A stretch of 64,000 nt of DNA, taken from the NCBI RefSeq assembly GCF_019209865.1, contig NZ_JAHUTT010000009.1:1-64000 (forward strand). The letters run 5' to 3'. The notes beneath the pieces are model-generated. The model was not told where the DNA came from, did not search any database, and worked only from the letters and a program-made list of their open reading frames with translations. Numbering within the stretch: the first letter of the stretch is position 1; every line of letters begins with the position of its first letter. Both the position numbers and the translations under genes were made by a program. Below, piece after piece: positions 1 through 9,247 of the stretch. The DNA comes from Shewanella sp. NIFS-20-20. GTDB taxonomy: Bacteria; Pseudomonadota; Gammaproteobacteria; Enterobacterales; Shewanellaceae.

Positions 1-21
1 GTTAAAACACTTAAGTCCAGG

Positions 22-97
22 GTCCCCTTCGTCTAGAGGCCTAGGACACCGCCCTTTCACGGCGGTAACAGGGGTTCGAATCCCCTAGGGGATACCA
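22..97 (+). tRNA. tRNA-Glu (UUC), copy 1
   Basis: A 76-base cloverleaf with an encoded 3' CCA closely matches the E. coli tRNA-Glu sequence. The anticodon TTC lies at 56-58 inside the loop CTTTCAC, flanked by the CCGCC/GGCGG stem, and the T arm contains GGTTCGAATCC. A second identical copy lies 138 bases downstream. The shared segment also includes the leader CTTAAGTCCAGG, so the duplicated unit is larger than the tRNA itself. The promoter is probably to the left of the window. Confidence 0.97.
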
Positions 98-159
98 ATT
101 TTTGCAGTGTTTTAAAAACCTGTACTCTTTTAAGTAGAGTCTAAACGCTTAAGTCCAGG

Positions 160-235
160 GTCCCCTTCGTCTAGAGGCCTAGGACACCGCCCTTTCACGG
201 CGGTAACAGGGGTTCGAATCCCCTAGGGGATACCA
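160..235 (+). tRNA. tRNA-Glu (UUC), copy 2
   Basis: This is an exact copy of the tRNA at 22-97, with its anticodon TTC at 194-196 and an encoded CCA. Only 62 bases separate the two genes and no terminator lies between them, so they are very likely processed from one transcript that ends at the hairpin at 241-264. Confidence 0.97.
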
Positions 236-240
236 AATTA

Positions 241-264
241 AACCACCGCAAGGTGGTTTTTTTG
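241..264 (+). terminator. Rho-independent terminator of the tRNA-Glu operon
   Basis: The inverted repeat AACCACC/GGTGGTT with a GCAA loop is followed by a run of T. It closes the tRNA transcript just before the convergent ABC transporter gene. Confidence 0.9.
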
Positions 265-284
265 TACATAAAATTTAATCATGG

Positions 285-2111
285 TTATTCAGTACCAAGA
301 AATCCGCCTGTTTGATGAGCCCATAGTTGCGCATAAACACCATTGGAAGCCAATAATTGCTGATGGCTTCCTTGCTCGATAATGGTGCCATTATCGATAA
401 CGATTAATCTATCCATTGCGGCAATGGTGGATAATCGATGAGCTATGGCGATGACCGTTTTATTTTGCACTAACTGAGTTAAACTTTCTTGAATGGCGAC
501 TTCTGCTTCCGAGTCCAGTGCCGACGTAGCTTCATCCATCACCAAGATGGGGGCATTTTTAAGCAGAACACGCGCAATGGCAATTCGCTGACGTTGACCA
601 CCGGATAATTTTACACCACGTTCGCCCACCATGGCATCCAGCCCGATATTGCCTTGAGGGTCTGACAATTCACTAATAAAACCATCAACCTGTGCCATTA
701 TCATGGCTTGACGCAATTCGGCGTCGCTGGCATCAGGTTTGCCGTATAAAATATTGTCACGAACACTTCGATGCAAAAGAGAAGTATCTTGCGTAATCAT
801 GCCAATGGATGAACGCAGTGAATCTTGTTTCACTTGGTCAATGGCTTGATTATCAATAGTGATGACCCCTTGCTGAATATCGTAAAATCTAAGTAAAAGA
901 TTCACTAATGTTGATTTGCCTGCGCCGCTGCGACCAACAATGCCTACCTTTTCGCCGGCCCGGATCGAAAGATCCAAATTATTAAATAACATTGCAGACT
1001 GGTAGCTAAAATAGACCCCTTTAAAATCAATCGCTCCGTGAGTGATGACGATGTCTTTGGCATCCGGTGCATCGACAATCGTGATAGGTTGACTTAACGT
1101 GGCCATGCCGTCACTGACCGTACCGATGTTTTCGAATAAGCTACTAAGTTCCCACATTATCCACATCGACATACCATTGAGTCTAAGCGCCAAACTAATG
1201 GCTACCGCAATGGCTCCAATACTGATGGCATTATCTATCCAAAGCCCAATAGCTAAGGCGGCAACAGCAAATGCCAAAAGATAATTACTGACCTGTACGC
1301 TAACGTTTAGCCAAGTGACCAAACGCATTTGGCGATGTACGGTGGTTAAAAATTGCCACATTCCTTGCTTGGCATAGGTATCTTCTTGTTCACTATGGGC
1401 AAAAAGTTTAATGGTTGAAATATTGGTATAACTATCAACAATGCGCCCAGTCATTGATGATCGCGCTTCCGCTTGATCCTCAGACACTCTCTTAAGTTTT
1501 GGAATGAATATCCATTGGATCAATGTATATACTCCAAGCCAACACAGCATAGGGATCACCATTCGCCAGTCACTGCTTGCAATCATCACTAGCATGGAGA
1601 TGAAATACACCGAGATATAGACTAAAACATCGAGTAATTTCATCACGGTTTCTCGCACTGCGAGTGATGTCTGCATGACTTTAGTCGCTACTCGCCCGGC
1701 AAAATCTTGTTGGTAGAAGGCCAGTGATTGACGCAATAAATATTTGTGTGCAAGTAACCGAATTGACATCGGGTAATTGCCTAATAAGGTTTGGTGCACG
1801 ATGAGAGAATGGAGTAGGGTAAGTAGAGGTAATGCAACCAGTACGATTAGGCTCATAAACATTAACTGCCGGCCTTCTTGCGCAAGTAATGTTTGCGGAT
1901 CTTTGGTCGCGAGCCAGTCAACCAGTTGCCCCATAAATCCAAACAAACTGACTTCGAGCATTGCCATGACCGCAGTAAGCATTGACATGATCAGTAATGG
2001 CTTCTCGAAGCCTTGAGTATAAAAAAGACAAAATTTGACTAAGGTACTCGGTGGTGCCGTCACTTCTTTTTCGGGTAAGGGATCTGTCCAAGACTCAAAT
2101 AATTTGAACAT
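285..2111 (-). CDS. ABC exporter, fused membrane and ATP-binding domains
   Basis: This is a half-transporter of about 608 residues in the MsbA/MdlB-like exporter class; it probably works as a homodimer in the inner membrane. The N-terminal half holds about six membrane segments. The C-terminal half is a complete nucleotide-binding domain with Walker A (GIVGRSGAGKST), the signature LSGGQRQRIAIAR, Walker B (ILVMDEATSALD) and the switch histidine in IAIAHRLSTI. The start at 2111 (MFKLFESW) is preferred because AAGGA lies five bases upstream; an in-frame ATG at 2132 has no such site. The substrate cannot be read from sequence; lipid or drug export is typical for the family. No partner gene is adjacent. 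Confidence 0.92.
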   Translation of the reverse strand: MFKLFESWTDPLPEKEVTAPPSTLVKFCLFYTQGFEKPLLIMSMLTAVMAMLEVSLFGFMGQLVDWLATKDPQTLLAQEGRQLMFMSLIVLVALPLLTLLHSLIVHQTLLGNYPMSIRLLAHKYLLRQSLAFYQQDFAGRVATKVMQTSLAVRETVMKLLDVLVYISVYFISMLVMIASSDWRMVIPMLCWLGVYTLIQWIFIPKLKRVSEDQAEARSSMTGRIVDSYTNISTIKLFAHSEQEDTYAKQGMWQFLTTVHRQMRLVTWLNVSVQVSNYLLAFAVAALAIGLWIDNAISIGAIAVAISLALRLNGMSMWIMWELSSLFENIGTVSDGMATLSQPITIVDAPDAKDIVITHGAIDFKGVYFSYQSAMLFNNLDLSIRAGEKVGIVGRSGAGKSTLVNLLLRFYDIQQGVITIDNQAIDQVKQDSLRSSIGMITQDTSLLHRSVRDNILYGKPDASDAELRQAMIMAQVDGFISELSDPQGNIGLDAMVGERGVKLSGGQRQRIAIARVLLKNAPILVMDEATSALDSEAEVAIQESLTQLVQNKTVIAIAHRLSTIAAMDRLIVIDNGTIIEQGSHQQLLASNGVYAQLWAHQTGGFLGTE

Positions 2112-2291
2112 AGCTTTCCTTGGCGTGGGCATGTGGGCTGTGAGACTGCGTCATCATCAGGCATGTAATGACCTTATCATAACCTGCTCAGTCGTGGCGA
2201 TGGTAACGAAAAAGTTATCATGGTCACTGCCGTTTGTTGCGAGTTTGCGTATGTTTTGCAGGTAAGCTAACTTAAGAAATTAAGAGTAGAG

Positions 2292-3797
2292 ATGCACATG
2301 AGTTGTTCTAACAGTAAAACGGTCGAGCCCCACAGCAATAAACCTACGATGCATAGCAATGGTCAACTGATTGATATCGATGGTGTATTTCACCATGCAA
2401 GATTAAGCAGAGATCGCCGCTTTGATGGCCTCTTTTTTGTGGCTGTTGTTACCACGGGGATTTATTGCCGTTCTATCTGTCCTGCAAAACCTGCTCAAGA
2501 AGCGAATGTCTATTATTTTAGCCATGGCGCAGCCGCTTCAAGGGCTGGATTTAGGCCATGTTTACGCTGTCGCCCAGATGCATCTCCAGGTTCTCAGGCG
2601 TGGGTGGGGAGCAGCGGTCTGCTAAAGCAAGCAATTGATCTAAGCCTGCAGATTTCTCCTCAAACGGGTCTATTTTATTCTATCACTGAGATTGCTAGCC
2701 GATTAGCCATCAGCAGTCGTTATTTACGTCAATTGTGCCAACAGCATATGGGGCTGCCGTTGAAGCAATATCGGCTTCATCAGCAATTACTGATGGCCAA
2801 ACAATTATTGCAAAGTAGTCATTTGCCGATTGAAGATATCGCCGGCTATTGCGGTTTTAACTCGCTGCGCAGTTTTAATAGCGCTTGTCGGCTTAAGTTA
2901 GGCGTCGCGCCAAGCCATATGCGGCGGGGCAAGTCATCAGATAATACCATCCAGTTTGTGATTAGTTATCGCCCGCCTTATAACTGGCGATACGTCCATC
3001 AATTTTTAGTGAAACGATGCATTGATGGCATGGCGAGTAGTCAGCGTCCGCATCAGTACTTAACGACGCTTGAGCTTGAAAATATTAAAGGCTTACTAGA
3101 GATAAATCATCAAGGTGAGCATTGTCGTTTTACAATTCGTTTTTGGCCGCATCCATTGAGCAAACAAGTCGATGTGTTAGGGTTAAATCGCTTGGTACGG
3201 CAAATGTTAGATACTGATGCAGACAGTGAATTAATCGACCAGCATATTAGTCAAGTGTTACCTGACACAGGCCTCAGCGGCTTAAGATTGGTGACAACCA
3301 CTTCGCCATTTGAAGCCATATGCCGAGCTATTCTCGGCCAACAAGTCACACTGTCATTTGGGATTAAGTTAACCCATATGCTTGTACATCGTCTCGGTGA
3401 AACTTGGTCATTTCAACATAACACCTACTATTTTTTTCCGCGGCCTGAGGTGATAGCTCACTCAGATCTGTCGTTTCTTCCCATTCCACGATCCAGACAG
3501 CACACATTGCTAAACATTGCCCAGTTATGGTGTGACGTTATCAACCCCCAAGAATCAGATTGGTTAGGGATCAAAGGAATTGGGCCTTGGACATGTGACT
3601 ATGTTCGTATGCGGGGCCTTGGCTCGACAGATCGCTTGTTGCTTGGGGATGCGGTAGTAAAGAAACAACTCAGTAAATATGTTACCCCAGAGAAGACGCT
3701 GGAGGAGGTTGGTCGACACTGGCAGCAGCATTGTCGGCCATGGGGCAGTTATTTAACCCACCAACTTTGGGCATTAAACAATCAGGAGTCAAAGTAA
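2292..3797 (+). CDS. alkA: Ada N-terminal/AraC regulator fused to AlkA-type 3-methyladenine DNA glycosylase
   Basis: The protein has 501 residues and three parts. Residues about 35-100 are an Ada methylphosphotriester-acceptor domain with zinc cysteines C59, C63, C90 and C93, in exactly the E. coli Ada spacing (4, 27, 3); C59 corresponds to the methyl-accepting Cys38. Residues about 110-215 are an AraC-type helix-turn-helix. The remainder is an AlkA-like N-terminal fold plus a helix-hairpin-helix glycosylase domain containing GIKGIGPWTCDYVRMRG, with the candidate catalytic Asp in LLLGDAVVKK. It should sense methyl phosphotriesters, activate transcription and excise alkylated purines. The ogt gene follows without a gap, so the two together replace a classical Ada plus AlkA. 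A later ATG at 2349 is also possible as the start. Confidence 0.93.
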   Translation: MHMSCSNSKTVEPHSNKPTMHSNGQLIDIDGVFHHARLSRDRRFDGLFFVAVVTTGIYCRSICPAKPAQEANVYYFSHGAAASRAGFRPCLRCRPDASPGSQAWVGSSGLLKQAIDLSLQISPQTGLFYSITEIASRLAISSRYLRQLCQQHMGLPLKQYRLHQQLLMAKQLLQSSHLPIEDIAGYCGFNSLRSFNSACRLKLGVAPSHMRRGKSSDNTIQFVISYRPPYNWRYVHQFLVKRCIDGMASSQRPHQYLTTLELENIKGLLEINHQGEHCRFTIRFWPHPLSKQVDVLGLNRLVRQMLDTDADSELIDQHISQVLPDTGLSGLRLVTTTSPFEAICRAILGQQVTLSFGIKLTHMLVHRLGETWSFQHNTYYFFPRPEVIAHSDLSFLPIPRSRQHTLLNIAQLWCDVINPQESDWLGIKGIGPWTCDYVRMRGLGSTDRLLLGDAVVKKQLSKYVTPEKTLEEVGRHWQQHCRPWGSYLTHQLWALNNQESK

Positions 3798-4301
3798 TTG
3801 AATACTTCAATGTCGCATAACTGTTACGGCATTTGCCAAGTTGAAACACCTTTTGGGATGTGGTGGCTGGCTGCCAATGAACGTGGGATTTGTCGATTAA
3901 CCCCGCAACGGATAACGCCGGGTGAATTGACCACAATCCCGCTGCAAATAGCACAGCATTTAGCGTTAGCCACCAAGGAGTTGGCCGCTTATTTTCGAGG
4001 GGATCTAATGCGTTTTTCAGTGGCATTAGATATCAATGGCACACCATTCCAGCAGCAAGTGTGGCGGCAGTTGTGTGCCATTCCTTATGGTGAACGTTGT
4101 AGTTATGGGGAATTAGCGGCAACCCTGGGCCGCCCTAATGCGTATCGAGCCGTCGGTACGGCAAACGGAGCTAATCGGATCGGTATCATTATTCCATGTC
4201 ACCGCGTGGTTGGCAGTAATGGCAAACTGACAGGTTATGCTCATGGCCTTGAAGTTAAACAGTATTTGCTCAATTTAGAAACGTCGAACCCCTCCAGGTG
4301 A
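3798..4301 (+). CDS. ogt: Methylated-DNA--protein-cysteine methyltransferase
   Basis: This suicide repair protein removes O6-methylguanine by transferring the methyl group to its own cysteine. The active-site motif IPCHRVVGSNGKLTGYA has its acceptor at about Cys134, and the DNA-binding segment PYGERCSYGELAATLGRPNAYRAVGTANGANR precedes it in pieces typical of Ogt. The first possible codon is a TTG at 3798, directly after the alkA stop codon; an ATG at 3810 gives MSHNCYG and may be the true start. The tight coupling to the Ada/AlkA fusion indicates an operon induced by alkylation damage. Confidence 0.95.
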   Translation: MNTSMSHNCYGICQVETPFGMWWLAANERGICRLTPQRITPGELTTIPLQIAQHLALATKELAAYFRGDLMRFSVALDINGTPFQQQVWRQLCAIPYGERCSYGELAATLGRPNAYRAVGTANGANRIGIIIPCHRVVGSNGKLTGYAHGLEVKQYLLNLETSNPSR

Positions 4302-4424
4302 GACGCCATAGATAGCGCACTTGGCGGTGCTACCCCATTCCCGCCAGCTATCGTGCTGGCTGAACCGTCTTGAAGGCTGGCCGTCAAGCGGCTTCCAAGG
4401 TATGATAGCAGGTCTTTTATTGCA

Positions 4425-5678
4425 GTGGATTTTCTCTTGAGCGGTTTTGCGTCATTAGGCTTAGCGCCTGAATTTGTAGCTGGTTTAGCGCCAGAATTTA
4501 TTGAACCTACCCCCATTCAATCAAGCGTCATTCCGCTGATGTTATCTGGGCGAGATGTAATTGCTCAAGCAGCCACTGGCAGTGGTAAGACAGCTGCATT
4601 TGTGTTGCCCATATTACAGTTACTTAAACACAACACTCTCGGCGTCAAAGGCAATCATATTCGTGCCTTAATTTTAGCGCCTACTCGAGAGTTAGCGCGG
4701 CAGCTAAGTGATCAATGTATTCAATTTGCCAATCGTCAGCAACAGCCTCTGCGGGTACGACTGGCCCATGGCGGGGTGTCTATTAATCCGCAAATGTTAA
4801 GTCTACGTGCCGGGGCAGATATACTAGTGGCGACGCCAGGACGTTTATTAGAGTTACATGCCAGTGGTGCATTAAAGCTGGCTCAAGTGAAATACTTGGT
4901 ATTGGATGAAGCCGACCGTTTACTGAATTTAGGTTTCACTGACGAGCTAACCGCAGTGTTGAGATTACTGCCAAAAGACAGGCAAACCAGTTTGTTTTCC
5001 GCCACCTTTGATGCTGATATTGCCCAATTGGCCGAGGCTTGGCTTAAAGCGCCTCAGCACCTAAAAGTAGACACTGCCTCTTCAATTCCCAAGATTGAAC
5101 AACGGGTGTATGAAGTTAACCGCGAGCAAAAGTCGGCATTGCTGACTCATCTATTAAAAAGCTTATCATTGCCCTCGGTACTGGTATTTGTGAATGCCAA
5201 GCTCAGTTGTGATCGCTTAGCGCAAAAGCTCATTAAAGCTGGCATAGATTGTATTGTTTTTCATGGAGATAAATCTCAGGGCAAACGTCATCAAGCGTTG
5301 GATGACTTTATGGCAGGCAAGATCCCAGTCCTGATTGCCACGGACATTGCGGCCCGTGGTCTTGATATTCAGCATTTACCGGCAGTGATCAACTTTGAAT
5401 TACCCAGAAGTCCCGCCGATTATGTTCATCGTATAGGACGAACTGGCCGAGCAGGCGAGGCAGGTTTGGCAATTAGCCTAATTTGTCATGAGGAATATCA
5501 TCACTTTGGTGTTATTGCTAAAAAGAATAAGTTGGAGGTGGAGCGCTTGCAGCTGAAAGGATTTACACCAAAAACATTGGAGCAATACCAGCAGCAAGCG
5601 CTGCAGGCGTTGCCAACACCCAAAAGTCGTAAGCCAAAAAAACGCCACAATAACTCAAAAGTGAGCCCTAGATCCTAA
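4425..5678 (+). CDS. rhlE: DEAD-box RNA helicase, RhlE type
   Basis: An ATP-dependent RNA helicase of 417 residues, probably acting in ribosome assembly or RNA turnover. All core motifs are present in order: Q motif EPTPIQSSVIP, motif I AATGSGKT, Ia PTRELARQ, TPGRLLE, motif II DEADRLL, motif III SAT, IATDIAARGLDIQ and the arginine-finger motif HRIGRTGRAG. A short basic tail (KSRKPKKRHNNSK) probably binds RNA. The start is uncertain: GTG at 4425 is used here, but no clear Shine-Dalgarno site precedes it and a TTG at 4437 gives MSGFASLGL, which resembles family N-termini. Confidence 0.93.
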   Translation: MDFLLSGFASLGLAPEFVAGLAPEFIEPTPIQSSVIPLMLSGRDVIAQAATGSGKTAAFVLPILQLLKHNTLGVKGNHIRALILAPTRELARQLSDQCIQFANRQQQPLRVRLAHGGVSINPQMLSLRAGADILVATPGRLLELHASGALKLAQVKYLVLDEADRLLNLGFTDELTAVLRLLPKDRQTSLFSATFDADIAQLAEAWLKAPQHLKVDTASSIPKIEQRVYEVNREQKSALLTHLLKSLSLPSVLVFVNAKLSCDRLAQKLIKAGIDCIVFHGDKSQGKRHQALDDFMAGKIPVLIATDIAARGLDIQHLPAVINFELPRSPADYVHRIGRTGRAGEAGLAISLICHEEYHHFGVIAKKNKLEVERLQLKGFTPKTLEQYQQQALQALPTPKSRKPKKRHNNSKVSPRS

Positions 5679-5687
5679 CGGATTTCA

Positions 5688-5718
5688 GCCAATACTGGCA
5701 TAGTGTTGGCCTTCCTTC
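5688..5718 (+). terminator. Probable terminator after the helicase gene
   Basis: GCCAATACT and AGTGTTGGC form a 9-base stem with one G-U pair around a GGCAT loop. A pyrimidine-rich but not pure-T tail (CTTCCTTCTC) follows. Termination is likely but may be leaky. Confidence 0.45.
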
Positions 5719-5735
5719 TCTGAGCAGAGTGATTT

Positions 5736-6203
5736 ATGCAACATATGTTTTGGTTAGTGGAAGGTCAGATTGCCGGACGCAGTGGCCCAAATCTCAACCC
5801 ATGGAATATCAGTGAATTGAAAACCGCCGGGATTGGCGCCATCATTTCAGTCAACAATGGAGACGCTTGTGATCAAGCGCTCATTGCAGCCGCTGGTATT
5901 CGTTATCAATGTATTGGTTTACCCGACTCTATTCCTCCTACCCCTCAAGATCTTGAGAGCGCAGTGGCGCAATTACCTGCGATCATGGCATTTATCTCTC
6001 AAGCTCAGGCCGATGGTTTACCTGTGCTGATCCATTGCCGTTCAGGGCGAGACCGTACCTGTTTGGTCATGGCTCAATATCTGATACAGCAAGGTGCGGC
6101 GCCAGTCCATGCCATCAGTCAAGTGCGGGCGGTGCGCGACATTGCTTTTAGCAGTGAAGGCTGGGATCAATTTACCTTTGATGTGATTTATCAATTGCAG
6201 TAA
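5736..6203 (+). CDS. Dual-specificity/tyrosine phosphatase-like protein
   Basis: A compact cysteine phosphatase of 155 residues. The P-loop HCRSGRDRT places the nucleophile at Cys101 and the phosphate-binding arginine at Arg107; Asp64 in GLPDS is a candidate general acid. There is no signal peptide, so it is cytoplasmic. It stands alone between the helicase and cheV genes, each separated by a hairpin. The substrate cannot be predicted. Confidence 0.82.
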   Translation: MQHMFWLVEGQIAGRSGPNLNPWNISELKTAGIGAIISVNNGDACDQALIAAAGIRYQCIGLPDSIPPTPQDLESAVAQLPAIMAFISQAQADGLPVLIHCRSGRDRTCLVMAQYLIQQGAAPVHAISQVRAVRDIAFSSEGWDQFTFDVIYQLQ

Positions 6204-6235
6204 CGCGTGACTTTGGTGGTTCTTCCGCGGTGTTA

Positions 6236-6266
6236 TCAAAGGGTGCTCCTTGTCGGCACCCTTTGA
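6236..6266 (+). terminator. Strong hairpin after the phosphatase gene
   Basis: TCAAAGGGTGC pairs perfectly with GCACCCTTTGA (11 bases) around a nine-base loop. It lies 33 bases after the phosphatase stop codon. No T run follows, so it may act as a terminator only with help, or as an RNA-stabilising 3' hairpin. Confidence 0.5.
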
Positions 6267-6400
6267 GCTATGTAACACATCCATTGCCAGCGCTAGAGAA
6301 ACAATTACTAACGTCGGTTAGCGCTGAAGCTATCAATAGCCTCGGTAGACAAGTCTGAGACTAAGAGTGGCAATAAAAATAATAATACGTGGGTAATTAT

Positions 6401-7285
6401 ATGAATCTAAAGGCCAATGAATCACAGGGACTCTTGCTATTTCGTCTCAATCAACAACAAAGCTTTGCATTGGGCACCTTAAAAGTTCGTGAATTAGTGC
6501 CGTTTAGTTCCTTCAATACCATACCGCACGCTCATGCATGTATCTTAGGTACGGCCACTATTCGAGGCGTGACTATTCCGATTATCGATATGGCGAAGGC
6601 GGTGGGGTATCGACCGCTACATCCCGATGAATATTCTACTTGTTATATTATCATTACCGACTGCCAACGCTCTCTAACGGGTTTTATGGTGCGTCATATC
6701 GAGCGTATTATCGAATGCGACTGGAAGAAAATCCTTCCGCCGCCCACCTCTTTACGCAGCAATGCTTATTTAACAGGGGTGACCTATTATCAAGAACAGT
6801 TAGTGCAATTGCTGGATATTGAGCGGGTACTGAATCAGATATTTCCACCCAAAATTGGGCGAGTGAGTGTCAATGAGCTGCAAAGAGAGCAGCTAAAAGG
6901 AATTAATATTTTATTAGTCGATGATTCTATGGTGGCCCGTAAACAATTGGCCGATGCGTTAGATGATTTGCATATTCCTTACGAGGTCACCGCCAATGGT
7001 CAGCAGGCGTTAACCATGATGAAGGCCGCCGCCGCTCATCAACAAGCGTTCGATGTCTTGGTGAGTGATATCGAAATGCCCGGACTTGATGGCTATGAAT
7101 TGGCCTTTGCCGTTCGTGATAACGCCCACTTAAAACATACTTATATTATTTTACATACGTCATTATCGAGCGAGATTTGTGTGACTCAAGCCCACCAAGT
7201 GGGGGCGAATGAGGCATTAACAAAATTTGATGCCACCGAATTAGTGGCTGCCATGTTAAGAGGCGCTTCACAAAAAGGCGCATGA
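6401..7285 (+). CDS. cheV: Chemotaxis coupling protein CheV (CheW domain plus receiver)
   Basis: CheV joins chemoreceptors to the CheA kinase and tunes the array through its own phosphorylation. The N-terminal half is a CheW-like domain (FRLNQQQSFALGTLKVRELV, then GVTIPIIDMAKAVGY). The C-terminal half is a receiver with INILLVDDSMVARKQL, the phospho-acceptor Asp in LVSDIEMPGLDGYELA and the conserved Lys in ALTKFD. The ATG at 6401 is chosen because GTGGG lies just upstream; a GTG at 6389 would add four residues. No other chemotaxis gene is in the window, which is usual for orphan cheV genes. Confidence 0.95.
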   Translation: MNLKANESQGLLLFRLNQQQSFALGTLKVRELVPFSSFNTIPHAHACILGTATIRGVTIPIIDMAKAVGYRPLHPDEYSTCYIIITDCQRSLTGFMVRHIERIIECDWKKILPPPTSLRSNAYLTGVTYYQEQLVQLLDIERVLNQIFPPKIGRVSVNELQREQLKGINILLVDDSMVARKQLADALDDLHIPYEVTANGQQALTMMKAAAAHQQAFDVLVSDIEMPGLDGYELAFAVRDNAHLKHTYIILHTSLSSEICVTQAHQVGANEALTKFDATELVAAMLRGASQKGA

Positions 7286-7456
7286 TTCTCTGAATATGCG
7301 CCGTTTGTGGCGAGTTAATGTCGAACATGGCTAGACAATGGTGATGACATTGGTTAAAAAACTAGATACGTTTTAAACGTCGCGCAGTGTTACGCATTTT
7401 ACGATAATTTATTGTTTCGACTGCAATAACATAACGATAACAAGATAGGTTGGGTC

Positions 7457-8686
7457 ATGAGTCAAAGTTCTTCACTTTTTTACCGATTTGCCAACGGCAG
7501 TCTGGTATTGCAAATTTTACTGGGGATTGTTGCTGGCGTTGCGTTAGCGACCTTTTCTCCAGAAGGCGCAGCGCAAGCTGAAATCTTAGGTAGCTTGTTT
7601 GTTGGTGCTTTAAAAGCGATTGCACCGATTTTAGTCTTTATTTTGGTGGCAGCATCGATTGCTAATCATAAACAAAATAGCAAGACCGCGATGCGGCCGA
7701 TTGTGATGTTATATTTGTTTGGTACTTTTGCCGCCTCGATCACTGCGGTAGCCTTGAGCTTTCTTTTTCCGACCGAGTTAGTGCTGGTGTCTGGTGTCAC
7801 CGGTACGTCACCGCCGCAAGGTATTGGCGAAGTGATGCATACCTTATTATTTAAGTTGGTAGATAATCCAGTCAATGCATTATTAACCGGTAACTATATT
7901 GGTATTCTTACTTGGGGTGTGGGTTTAGGCTTTGCCTTACATCATGCCTCACAGTCGACTAAACAAGTCTTCGCCGACATGAGCCACAGTATTTCTCAAA
8001 TGGTGCGCTTCATTATTCGTTTAGCTCCTTTTGGTATCTTCGGCCTAGTCGCGGCTACCTTTGCGAAAACTGGATTTGCCGCATTGGCCGGATATGCGCA
8101 GTTATTAGCGGTATTACTCGGGGCGATGGCCATTATTGCTTTAATTGTTAATCCGCTGATTGTGTACGTGAAAATACGCAGAAACCCTTATCCGTTAGTG
8201 TTCCAGTGTTTACGCGAGAGTGGTATTACGGCTTTCTTCACTCGTTCAAGTGCCGCTAATATCCCTGTGAACATGGCTTTGTGTGAAAAGCTGAAGTTAC
8301 ATGAAGATACCTATTCGGTGTCGATCCCATTAGGGGCGACGATTAACATGGGTGGTGCGGCCATCACTATTACAGTATTGACCCTGGCGGCGGTACACAC
8401 CTTAGGTATTCAAGTGGATATCTTTACCGCCTTGTTACTCAGCGTAGTCGCCTCTGTCTCAGCGTGCGGCGCCTCAGGGGTAGCCGGTGGTTCGCTATTA
8501 TTGATCCCATTGGCATGTAGCCTATTTGGAATTAACAATGATGTGGCCATGCAAGTGGTGGCGGTTGGCTTTATTATTGGTGTGATCCAAGATGCCGCGG
8601 AAACCGCATTGAATAGCTCAACCGACGTGGTGTTTACCGCCGCGGCTTGCGAAGCCCTTGAGCGTGATAATCAATCGATGGCTTAA
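7457..8686 (+). CDS. sstT: Serine/threonine:sodium symporter SstT
   Basis: A 409-residue inner membrane protein of the dicarboxylate/amino acid:cation symporter family that imports serine and threonine with sodium. The sequence shows eight or more hydrophobic segments, the conserved [12 protein letters not shown] stretch (the serine-rich hairpin) and the [13 protein letters not shown] and [18 protein letters not shown] motifs characteristic of SstT. GTTGG lies upstream of the ATG. The gene is monocistronic, closed by the hairpin at 8706-8731. Confidence 0.95.
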   Translation: MSQSSSLFYRFANGSLVLQILLGIVAGVALATFSPEGAAQAEILGSLFVGALKAIAPILVFILVAASIANHKQNSKTAMRPIVMLYLFGTFAASITAVALSFLFPTELVLVSGVTGTSPPQGIGEVMHTLLFKLVDNPVNALLTGNYIGILTWGVGLGFALHHASQSTKQVFADMSHSISQMVRFIIRLAPFGIFGLVAATFAKTGFAALAGYAQLLAVLLGAMAIIALIVNPLIVYVKIRRNPYPLVFQCLRESGITAFFTRSSAANIPVNMALCEKLKLHEDTYSVSIPLGATINMGGAAITITVLTLAAVHTLGIQVDIFTALLLSVVASVSACGASGVAGGSLLLIPLACSLFGINNDVAMQVVAVGFIIGVIQDAAETALNSSTDVVFTAAACEALERDNQSMA

Positions 8687-8705
8687 TCGGCGTGAGAGTA
8701 AACAA

Positions 8706-8731
8706 ACGGTGGCATGACCACCGTTTTTTTT
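8706..8731 (+). terminator. Rho-independent terminator of sstT
   Basis: ACGGTGG and CCACCGT form a 7-base stem with loop CATGA, followed by eight T. An in-frame ATG for the next gene lies inside this loop, which argues that translation of that gene begins further downstream at 8753. Confidence 0.9.
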
Positions 8732-8752
8732 ACTTTCAAAAAAGAGGGGTTT

Positions 8753-9247
8753 ATGGATTTACTGCAATATAGTCGACGCTACGATGCATTCAGTATTAAT
8801 GATGCCGTGATGGGCGGATTATCATCCAGTCTTTGGCATGATGATACGCTACCTGCCAGTTTTAGTGGGCGGGTATCTTTAGCTAATCACGGGGGCTTTG
8901 CATCCATTAGAACCCTGTTTGCCGATCTTGATATCAGCGATTACTGCGGGTTGCAACTGTTGGTCAAAGGGGATAACAAACAGTATAAGTTGAACCTAAT
9001 CGCTCATCCAGGTGACCGCGGCGTGGTTTTTCAACAAGTATTTTTCGCTAGCTCTCAGTGGCGATCACTGTATTTACCACTCGATAAGTTTGTGGCTCGA
9101 CGTCGCGGTCAACCAGTCGATGATGTGATGGACCCTAAGCGACTTGGCGGCTTTGGCTTAGTGATCGCCGGCCGTCAACCTGAGTTTGAGGCCGGTGAGT
9201 TTCAATTATTAATCCAAGCGCTGGAATTAGTGTCAACACCGAGTTAA
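8753..9247 (+). CDS. CIA30-family protein
   Basis: A protein of about 164 residues resembling the complex I intermediate-associated protein 30 family, a beta-sandwich of carbohydrate-binding-module type. Typical family features are the N-terminal NDAVMGGLSSS, a central FASIRTLFADLDISDYCGLQLLVKG-like strand series and the closing GFGLVIAGRQPEFEAGEFQLLI. The ATG at 8753 follows the ribosome binding site GAGGGG; an earlier ATG at 8714 falls in the sstT terminator and is rejected. Its stop codon abuts the stop of the convergent GH109-like gene. The function in bacteria is unknown. Confidence 0.85.
   Translation: MDLLQYSRRYDAFSINDAVMGGLSSSLWHDDTLPASFSGRVSLANHGGFASIRTLFADLDISDYCGLQLLVKGDNKQYKLNLIAHPGDRGVVFQQVFFASSQWRSLYLPLDKFVARRRGQPVDDVMDPKRLGGFGLVIAGRQPEFEAGEFQLLIQALELVSTPS

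Larger units (their letters stand above)
10..235 (+). repeat. Tandem direct repeat containing tRNA-Glu
   Basis: Two copies of a roughly 88-base unit (10-97 and 148-235) consist of the leader CTTAAGTCCAGG plus the entire tRNA. They are separated by about 50 bases of unrelated AT-rich spacer. This looks like recent tandem duplication or gene conversion in a tRNA-Glu cluster. More copies may lie left of the window. Confidence 0.9.

Noticed and set aside
8714..8752. Earlier ATG for the CIA30 gene
   Set aside because: The codon lies in the loop of the sstT terminator, whereas ATG at 8753 has GAGGGG upstream.
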